64,000 nucleotides of DNA from NCBI RefSeq assembly GCF_000003605.2, contig NW_003135370.1, positions 238,965-302,964 on the forward strand, written 5' to 3'. The notes under the pieces were generated by a model that was given only the letters and a program-made list of their open reading frames with translations, did not search any database and had not been told where the DNA came from. The position numbers and the translations under genes are program-made. The stretch comes from Saccoglossus kowalevskii. Taxonomy: Eukaryota > Hemichordata > Enteropneusta > Harrimaniidae. Of this stretch, positions 28,501 to 39,600 are shown piece by piece (position 1 is the stretch's first letter; every line of letters starts with the position of its first letter).

Positions 28501-31500
28501 GAATGAAAATGGTACATAAATTGTGGAAATATAGTAGTAAGGCCAACAACTCAGATGGCTGTCAATTGGCCATCCTTGACCAGATAATACATGTATGTGC
28601 CAAATTTGAATGAAAACTGACAGAGCACGTCCAAGATACTGCATAAAAAAGACAAGATGCCTGCCAGTCGACCATCTTTGATCCAATTGCGGACAAAAAT
28701 CGTCATGGACATGTATCCTAACATGTATAATATATGTACCAAGTTTGAATGAAAACTGACAAAGCATGTCCAAAATACAACATTTTCAAAAAACAAGATG
28801 GCTGCCAGTCGGCCATTTTGAATCGAATCGCTAAATGGAATGTCTTAGAATCACATCATCTGATTACATCTAAGGAGCTTATCCACAACAACCTCTTATT
28901 ATTTTATCTGTGGGTATTTAGTTTGAAAGACGTGCACAATCATTAAATCAGTTTTGTTAAGGAAAGGCAAATAAAAATGAAAATTACAAAAACTGAATTT
29001 CTTTCAAAGAAGTTGGCATTTGATAGTTAGTTAAATAAGTTGAATACAGACAATAATTTGATATATACTTGTAATTACCAGAGTTGATTATTACTTCATA
29101 AATATTAGAAGAACATTGCGAATTACCTATTATTGTTTGCCCAAGAGATCAAGACACAATAAAAAAAAAACAGCCGGAATATATATGTGATTTTCACGAT
29201 CTCAAACGGTTCTGAGTGTTCAAACATCCTGTTTAACTGATATGCGAGATAATGGCCTTCTTTTTTTTATTGACACAATTACACATAAATAGAAGTGCCG
29301 GAATTCTCTTTCACCGATACGATTGTGATCCCTGTCCATAATCCAAACACAAACGCAAAGCCAGGCACAGTCTGAGTCTGTTATTAGATTTTTTTACAAC
29401 CTGATCAATCAAGCAAATAAAGACGCTGAATGTATATAGTCGTACCATGACATGGCAGTCTCTTGACAATGCATACATCGCTGGTAGCTTATACGAACTT
29501 CGTTGCCAGCTAATTATGTATATTGATGTTTTTTGTCTGTCGTTACTTCAGGCTAATGACACTCATAAATATTCACTGATGTAAATAACGGAGTCACACA
29601 TTAGTTAAGAAGTCATATGTGAGTCGTACCATTGTCTGTTTAAAATTGTCACAACCGCTGCCATATTTAATGGAAATATATAGTGAATGACATTAAGTTG
29701 AATGTCACAGTGATGACCCTCTACAACGCAGTTATCTATTTAGAAAACGCGCATAACGCCAGAGCTATGGGAAGCACGCGAGCGTAACGCTATGCTATGT
29801 CGCGCAGTATTACATTTTGTTATCCACGCATATATTGGGATTTAATAACAGACTAGGATTTGCATTCAACTGAGGCAAACTGGGCCTGTGAGCGACTGCT
29901 TATGAAATCGGTCTTTCATTCTGTTGCGGGTGCGAGCTCAGTAACGTAGCAACCATGGTATTCGAAACTTCATTCGCTTCCGCATTTTGACAGTGTACAT
30001 ATTTGGAAGGAAACCGTTTCGTCGTGACAGACCTAACTTGGAGCTTCGAAAAAAAGTGTGTAGGCGAATTGATATTTGGTGATAATCATCAAATTAACTA
30101 TACGAGCGCGGCTGTAAATTGACTGAAAAAATGATTAACATTTGTCATGATATCTGATTCAACGAAGTGGTAAAATAATCGGCATACTTTCCTGAGTTCA
30201 TTGGTGAACAAACATGCTGAGGTTTATCCGTCACTATATTATATTTTCATTCTGATTCGTATAGTGTTGTGCGTATACTCATATTGTGTGTGTTGTGTAT
30301 ACAGTGCGTTACTTAATATCTCGTCTATTGTGTATTACGTGTAACACTTTTATGTATTGTGTACATTGCATGTTACGTTATACCTTACGTAGTGTGTAGT
30401 ACGTGTTACATAATGTACTGTGTAAAATGTGTGTTGTATTCGTTGTTGTACATGACGTATCGTGTCTTACAGTATCTTAAATTAAATGTGTACACGTTGC
30501 ATATTATTCTATGTTGTATATTAGATACAGTGTGTGTTATGTTAAACAGTGGGGTACCATTATTCTATATTTTGTTTAGAATGGTTTGAGTGTTATATTT
30601 ATTCTAGTATCGTATTTTTAATATGCAATACTATTTTGTATATTGTGTCTTCGAAGTGCTAACATCTCTTCCGTGTGTATTATGAGGTTATTAGGAAAAT
30701 ACCGCAAAGTGTGTACGAAGAGAGTACATCGCGAGTATCGACCGACGAGTGGCGGAAGTCAATGCGATCGCGTATTGCCTGAGTGCATACTTTGCGGTAT
30801 CCTTGTAATAACCTTATTTATTATACCTCTTTTCGAACCAACCACTTGATATGTGAATCCCAGAGCTGAACAAAGTGATGACAATTAGAAGATCTTTTTC
30901 GCTATGAACTTCGTTTTCAAAGGCGTCCGCCAGTCTGGAAACACCGCTGTAATCGTTCCATATTTGGAATGCGCATTTCCTAATATGGTGGGTTGGTAAC
31001 TTGTGGCGATAGACTGACAGATGTATAATAAAGTCTGTCAAACTCTATATGTCGATAATATTATTTGGTTATCGAAATAATTCATACTAATTCCGTTATA
31101 GTTTTTTTTAAATATTTTTATACATGTTTTCTCTGGTCGAAGGAATAATTTAGCGGGTCCAAAACGTCAACAACAAAATTATACAAAATCCGACACGCAT
31201 AACATGTCACGCCGAACGTAAACAAAATAAAGTAGGTGAATGTGATGTAAATAGATCACGTGTTCAATGCTGGTGACGTAGATTACTACAAATAAATCCT
31301 AGGTGGTATATTGTGTGTTACATTGTATTGTGTCTAAGTGTGTATTATATGTTACATTATATTATATCCACTGAGTATTATGCGTTGCGTAACGTCTAGT
31401 GTTTTTTGTATGCAATATTATATTATTTCAAGTGCGTTACAATTTGTATTATGTAAGGCGTGTGTTACATTACTTTTTTCTGTTGTGTTACAATCACTTC

Positions 31501-34500
31501 AAGTCATAAAACAGTTATACCAGCAATGTGTGTTACGGGATGATTCCTTATGTGCGTGTTATAATTTTTAACTTTAGAACGTATCACGTGTTATATTATA
31601 TTATTATACACCTGTCACCGTAACGCCGTAAGTTACAGCGTGCCGTAATTTTGCGGTATTTTACAGAGTATTTTCATCCTACCATATTTGGAAACGCGAA
31701 TTCCAAATATTGAACTATTACGCGCGTAAGCGTCCTCTAATAATTAAAACAAATACGGCTGCCCCAAGGGTTTAACCAGAACCCACACAAAGAAGTTGGC
31801 TAAATCTGTTCTAAACGTTTAGAATTTCGTCATTTCCATGATGTATTCCTGGGAGGAAAAGACATATAATAATAAGGTTATTAAGAAAATACTGCAAAGT
31901 ATGCACTCAGACAGTACGAGGTCACATCAAGCTCCACGCAATACTCCCGTTGTACTGTCTTCGTACATACTTTGCAGTATCCTCGTAATAACCATTATTT
32001 TATATCTTTTGTATTGTGTGTGTCATTATTTCATGTCCAGTGCGTATTGCATATAACATTTGTGTACGTGTGGTGTAATACGTCATAATATATCATATGT
32101 TCATTCTTCTATGCCTATAGTGTACACTGTGTTTCATTCTACTACGTATGATGTAAAGTGTATACGTATATTGCATATTACGCAATGTTCATTGTGGCAA
32201 CAATAATAATTATGAAAAATCGCATAGCAAAATGAGTGAATGAAAACGTCATACCAGTTATTGAAGTGAAATATGTTTTGTAAATATTGGAAATTGTCAG
32301 ATTATATTAACCCGATGAATAGTACATTTCTCTAACACTGTAAGGTCATTTATAATTGGTATAATTGCATAGTGATTTAAACATGTTCATTGACCGTATT
32401 CTTTGTTTTTTTTTATTTGGATATACATATTATGGATTGTTGGTAAAAGTATATATATTGTACATTGGCACAAGCAATTCGCTGGATGGCATGTAAGGTA
32501 TTTGACAAGTTAGATGTGTTTTTTTTTCAAATAAAAACAGTGTGTCGAAGCAGGATGTCAATTGTTATTACTGTAACAATACAATATTAAAACAGATATA
32601 ACATACCCGATCGCAGAACTTTTGACAGAAGTCGTATATAAAAATAGCAAGTCCAAGAACACAAAACAATTGCACTCGCAAGAATAATAACAACTCAAAA
32701 ATACATTGCACTACGAATGAGTCAGAGGAATGTATGTTCACCCCATACTATGTATGAAGTAAAGTCAGGTGTTTTGAAAAAAAAGGCACATTCTGCTCCA
32801 CATGTGGCATCCGCCATATATCATGATGAGTCATGACGAAGTGGTTTCTGTATGCAACCTGATGTCTATATAAGAAAAATTACATTGATGCCATCTGTGA
32901 CCATCTTTTTAACCGTTCCAATGTATTTCAGTCCGCACTCCAGCATTTCCCCACACAGAATCTTGCTAGGTTTGAATATTTGCAGATCCACTAATTCCTT
33001 TTGTTCACAGTGTTTATTTGGAAATCCCGCTATTGATCACAGGATTACCGCAGTATTATCACTTGTGAAAGTAAACTTATAAATATTCATAGACGTGGGT
33101 GCTTGTCCCAATCTGATCAAATCCGGACATCTACCCACATCTGATTCTGTGTGGGGGAAAGGATTGTGGGTAAAGTATGACACCATAGTTACTTTCACGA
33201 AAAAATTGGGAAATGCTTTCATTTATAACGGGAGAAACACTGATGCGAAAAAGGTAAACGAAACTTTCAAATATTTGAAGTCTTACATTTGAAGTTATTG
33301 ATAAAATCAGTTTTCACAGTAGATAGTAAGACATCATACTTTACAAATAACCGTTTGAAGGAGAATTAAGTTGGAAGACTACATATATAGTAATGAAAAT
33401 ATCAATTGCATTCTGCTATATTTGTGGTGTTTCCGTTATTAACTATAAGCTCATTATATCGGCCAAAATTATTTATTTAAATTATATATACTGTATTGCA
33501 TATATATGAATCCAGTCATACTACATAGAAAAACCAGGCCGGCAATTTAATTTAAATTTGATGTCCATTACAGCATGAGCGGAACAGTTATTTGTTAAAA
33601 GCGCTGTAGTGCATTTCAAGGATTTTTTTTCATCCTGTGACAATGAACTTATAAATCATGAATCTGGCGAATTAGGTATTCAATAAACAATGCATTTATA
33701 TAGTTCGTTTTAGCGAATCTTTTCAGCTGCATTTACATTGAGTTTGGCAATTACCAACATTGTCTTTTTATCGTAGGCCTGAACGGGTTTGAATGTCGGA
33801 TAAATGACAATACTTCCGGATCAATTTGTTCAATAAATACTATACATCTGGCAATAATTTGATGTCCACGCGGGTTAAATAACATATCATTGTTGTTGTA
33901 ATTAACTAGGCTTATACACGCAGATAGTCACAATAATATTACATGTTTTCGGCGGAACAAATGTTTACTATAGACCTAGCGTTTAATTCCAAATACTAGT
34001 AGTACGAGTAACGTTGCCTTTCAGGGAACGCATTAGCCGTTATCAGTCTGAAACACGCGATAGAATGCAATGCGTTTTCGAGGAGGTACTTCATTGCAAA
34101 TGGGTCCCTTGGGAAAACCCATTCTACGTCGACGGCAGTAAGAAGATTAGACTTCATTTACTTTTGCCGTGCCGTATATTCTAAAAATGCCGAATGAAAC
34201 ACGATGAATTGCGGTAATCTGTGTGTTTGGTGTAATTAATGCTGCCAGAGTGCATCATCCTCTGTTTGAAGTTGACAAGACGGGCAGCTGGAAATCTTTG
34301 CACTAAAAAATACTTGGATCTTCGTTGATAGCAAATGTCTAGCCAGCAAAGATACAATCAGATACAATTGGAACATACTCGTTTAAGCGTTATCGCACAG
34401 AGCAGGACTCGCCGTGTGAGAACGAAACACGCTGTGAATTCAACCAATTGGAACGTGTTTTCGAACAAAAATATATCCGTTTAAAAAGTTTCAATTTACA

Positions 34501-36564
34501 TGCCGACAGGTGTATGTTTAGGCGGCTAACTGTAACTTTCGATGCGTTCATAGTGAGTAATGCCGCCTGTGCCGTATTATCCCCCCAGAGACACTTTACC
34601 TGCATTTCGCCAATATGTACACATTGGCTCGCCGAGGAAAACATGCCGTCAGATATTACTCGATACACGATATAAATGGATCCCTGATTAACATTCCGGA
34701 CTTGTGCCGACTGAGTAATAAACACAAACTTAAAAACAGCAACCGAGAAATTGAGGTTGGATTTAGTGGATTTCGTTATGTAACCACGACAACCACGTGA
34801 CATGAAGAATCGTGTCCACTGTATTCACTTTCAGTGTTTACAGCGTTGTGTCTTAGCATGTGAGTAACGACACATTACTGCCGCAGGTATCAACGATTTT
34901 GTAATAAAATATATACTACAATACTAATATATATACAGTTTTTTTTCGGAAAAATCACACACAGCCCTTAAAACGGTGATCGTTTTTTATTCCGATATGT
35001 TCAAGTGAAATTATTCTGCAAGACAATAAATTACACAAAGTCACCTCACATGACCTATAACGTGGATACGTTGGCATATCTAAGACAGGGCCTCGTAAGC
35101 TTATTGAATTGGGCTGGGGAGACTTGTTGACATAAATCAATATTACAGTGTGCAATCGATACGTATATGATACAGTCGATGGCTTAATCTGGGCCTCTGA
35201 TTGGTTAGGATAATTATGTATTCCAATCTCGTAAGAGAGCTGCTGTAACCAGACACATGATACAGCAACGTTCTGTTAAATGGCGGGTATATTTGCGCAC
35301 ACTACACCGCCATTTATTTGATACGAATAAATGTCTAGAAAAAAAAATATCATCACAGAGTTTGGTGAAACTGCAATTCACTCTATGTTACATTATCGTT
35401 GTTATATCAACGGGACAAATTTGAGCAAACAGTGGCGGTTGTTTTCGGTTATTCGCGAACAGCGTGTGCTTGGTCAAAATTCAATTGAGTATGGATTTTC
35501 GCACATTGCATATTTACTAAAGCAATCGTCATTCTAAAGAGGTTTTGGTTACTATGGAGATGAAATATACATTTACCATCGTGGTTTCTGTCACTGAATC
35601 AAATCCGCTGTAGATGTACATGTCACATTCCACACGGACTGCTGGACCTGTATGTAAACATATAAATGGGCGGGTTAGGATTGCGAGTAAACAGTGAAAA
35701 TGTATGCTTCATTGGAGTACCGTATTGAGTAACAATGACACGTAATAACACAGTATACCGTTGCCTTATGGGTAATTCATAGACGATGTCAAACCTAGAT
35801 ATCGTCGCATCGAAAGTAACATTAGATTAGTACATCGTAACAGTCTGTAACCATGCACGAATATCGGAAATTAGACAATAATATATTACAATAGAGCTTG
35901 TCTCGATTACGAGATAGTACTAAAAATAGAATTGCCGTAAAGTTATAACGCTGTTCAGAGAGTGAAACTAGTCATTTGTTGACAGCGACCGCGACAATTA
36001 CAACCGTGTAGCTTTGATGTGGCTTTTCGTCAATTTGATATTAATTCAAATTAAGTTTATTATCAGAACAAAGCCTTGGCTAAACTGTTTAAAACAGTCA
36101 TAACACATGTCTGTCAAGGTTTTGTTATTTTACCTTTTTTCGATCCGAACGTTTTCATAAATAATTAATATAATGACGTAATGAACATCCTTTGTGAACC
36201 ACGCTTTTTATAACATAATACAAGCGAAATAATAATTCGATGACACTTATACAGAGTGACGTTAAATGCATACAAAATGTTATTTCTCTAACTTCTTACT
36301 CCTAAACACTGATCACGTGCAACAAATTTGAAATCGAAAGTTACGATACGATATAATTAGAACATACAGCTCTCGTGTACAATCAATGCAGGAATGTCTC
36401 TTTAAAAAAATAATTCAGATTTAAATAACTAGCTTTTCTGGAATCCCTTAACGCATAACATTATACATAGTTTTTTTTAATTGGTGAATTTTACGGTGAA
36501 ATACTAAACAAATACATCTTTGAAATGTGTATATATCGTGACGCACGCTCTGGTATCCCCATGA

Positions 36565-36606
<42 letters not shown>

Positions 36607-36607
36607 A

Positions 36608-36671
<64 letters not shown>

Positions 36672-39600
36672 AGCCGATAAACAACTGGTTGTGTTGATGG
36701 CATGCCGAGAAAAGGTTTATTTATTTTCCCCTGTCATGGTTGTACTTCTAACGAACTTTTAGACTTTATTTCTTCACGGGCAATAACAAAATATCCATTC
36801 CAGTCGGTATGCTATTCCAATCATGCGTAGAAAGAATTGAATGTGTTCAAGCCATTGTGAACAAATAACAAAACAGATTGTATTAAATCGCATCCGCGTT
36901 TGGATTTAATCGACAGATTGAAATGTGTTTTATTTATTGTTTTCTATACATGATTGTGTTGTATTTTTTTTATTCAAGTTCTGATCTTTTTTTTTCAGCA
37001 TGTGGAGACAAATTGCCTCGAACGTATACAACAATGTGGCATAAAAATGGCGCACGTTAAATGCATTGTTATTCATTGGGATTTAGACATTAATGGCAAG
37101 CGACTGTGGTATCTTGAGAGTCCAGTTCTCATATAATATTTATGCTGAGAAAAATATAAGTTGACACCAGTAAATGACCAAATACCGCCTCGTGTATCAG
37201 GATGTCAACTGATTTTGACACTTGAAATAAATTCAAATAAAATAAACTATAAACAAAAACCGATAAAATTATGACTTAGAAACAACGTCATAAAAAGTCC
37301 CATGAGAACCTGCATTATACCTCAGAAAGACAGGTTAAATCAAAATCATTTGTTTGTTTTTCCAGTTTTGTTGAATCCCCTTAAGTCAGAAATCAGGTAG
37401 TTGTATCTGCCGGATACGTTGCCAAGGTAACATGCAAAAAACGGGTATGCTGTGCATACTAAAGTGACATAGGTGAGTTTGAAGCTTTACTGTAACAAAA
37501 CTAATTTTCGATTTTACTGTTTTTTTTTTAAATGACATACAGAACTTTCTATCATCTTTCATCGCAATTCTCCACTTTCACTATATTAGTGACTCACAAT
37601 TTATATTATCATAAGTTTATTGAACCCAAATTTTACATTTGTTCACTAAAACACTTATGCATTAGTTTAACTTGAACAACATCGACGACTGGCGACCCCT
37701 GATGCGAAATATAATTCAGCGAGTCAGGGACAAACACCTAAAACATGTGAGCACGTCGCTCTAACGTGACATGCGACGAATTCGAATCTGAATCATATAC
37801 ATTCAATTAATTTTACCACGTTATGCTACACATTATACAAGTGGCTTCGGGCTCTTCTGATACATGATGTTGTCAATCAAAAATTTAATAGCCGATGACG
37901 ATTTTGGTAGAATGTCTGTTGGGTAATGCGCGATTTCAATTTATCATTCGGTATTGTGTGTCAATCACGTATTGACTGCAATAGTGATAGAAATTCGTTC
38001 AAATGTCGCAATATCATCACGTGATTTATATGACTAGACAATGTTGAATTATATATTTAATAGTAGGTATTTATATTTAATGATAGATAAGATAGATGTT
38101 TATATTTTTTAGGTTCTTATTCGGAGAGGCCCGCAATAAATCTTGCTTTTTACAGTGTTTTAATATATATATATTACAAGTCGTGTTAAGTATTAATAAC
38201 TTATAAAGATATGGTATGTCTATAAAGTTAATGATATAGTGAGTTGATGTTTGTATATTAATGAATTCGCGTAACAGCCGCTGTTGCACGTGTGTGACCC
38301 AAGATTCATAATACACACTTCAAAGTTTACTGCCTCAGCTAAGTACCAATATTACGCTGTATAACGTGTGGCACCGCTGTAAAACGCGATTGTAATTAAG
38401 CTCACAAACATCTGAAGAGCGAAATTCTCTCGATGATGTTTTATATTTCATGTTGCCATATGTTGCCATCCACATCAAAGGTTCGACCGTTTCAGTTAAA
38501 TGTATGGTGATGCTTTGATCTAAACATATAGCTATGTTTCACAACGCACTGGCTTTTTGAGTTAAAGATTATGGCAAAATTACCTTAATAAAACATGCAT
38601 TATCACTTATTTGAGCGCGTTTTTTGGGTTGATATTTGCGGGTAGATTTTAAGAAATGAATATAAAATCAGTAACACATCAGTCACAACATCCATGAGTG
38701 ACTCAGTTAGGTGTTGATCCCTAGAATATATGCAATGTAAAGCGTTTATCATTATAATTACATAAACATCCGTAAACATCCGATATTATTAGAGCTGTCA
38801 TAAAATTAAGGTATGAACCCCAGTACTACACGTTTATGAATGAAATAATTAAACCCCAAGATTGTGAATGAAACAGAGCCTTCACATTGTTTGAATTTAA
38901 AAGAATTTTTAAAAATATCAGTTTCAACTACAATCTAAATGCGTTGATTAAAAAAACACGTTTATTAGTGCGTGCTTCATTGCCTCAAGTTGATGTCCCT
39001 TTATTCTGTAAACTACAAGTTTTCTTTTCAGTACTTCCGTCTTTATTGCAATGTTCCGATTAGTGAGCAATTGTCATTTAGGGTATTCATATATTCCTGT
39101 TGCACTTAACAGAAAATTTAATAACTGAGTAGTTTGTTGGTCATTCTTTGAATTAATAAAAAAAACTCTTCAAAATTGAGGTTATTGCCATTCCTTATCA
39201 CAGTTCCATCTATTTGCGTGAAAGTACTACAAAGTAATACGGCTCTCCCTAATACGCGTATGTACATCTCATTATAAAAATCTGGAATACATTTCTGGAG
39301 ATTATTATAGCTTGTTTTGAATAATGTAATTATGCTATGAGTGTATTTTTTGCAGTGTGTGCAGAATGGACCAACAAACAAATACTGTTAATTAATAAAA
39401 AGTTATCTGTTTAAATGTACCGAATAATCTTCTATATTAAATCTGGTGCGCAAATGTCAACACAAAAATCCAATTAATATTTGAAAAACAAAGTGCATTG
39501 TTTAAAGTGGGTTCGTTTGATTTTTAATTATAGTGAATAATATGCTTTTATAAACCCCGCGTTTTTTAATGAGCTGATTGATGGAATTCTAAATGCCATG

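Larger units (their letters stand above)
30250..32180. repeat. Degenerate TGTGTTACATTGTATT-type array, interrupted by hairpin-ended repeats
   Basis: Segments 30250-30640, 31305-31610 and 32010-32180 are built from variants of TGTGTATTACGTGTTACAT and TTGTGTGTTACATTGTATTG with a loose spacing of about 20-30 bp. They look like an old tandem array. Between them lie two inverted copies of the hairpin-ended repeat, which presumably inserted into the array. Confidence 0.55.
21018..35576 (-). other. Receptor intron 3
   Basis: Intron of 14.6 kb bounded by GTAAATG and CTCGTGTAG. It holds the assembly gap, the 54-bp minisatellite, a MITE, the degenerate satellite near 28.5 kb, the 30-32 kb array with two hairpin-ended repeats, and a 16-bp inverted repeat pair (32947-32962 and 33143-33159). 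A 137-codon ORF on the minus strand (34390-34803) lies here without a recognisable domain. Confidence 0.85.
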
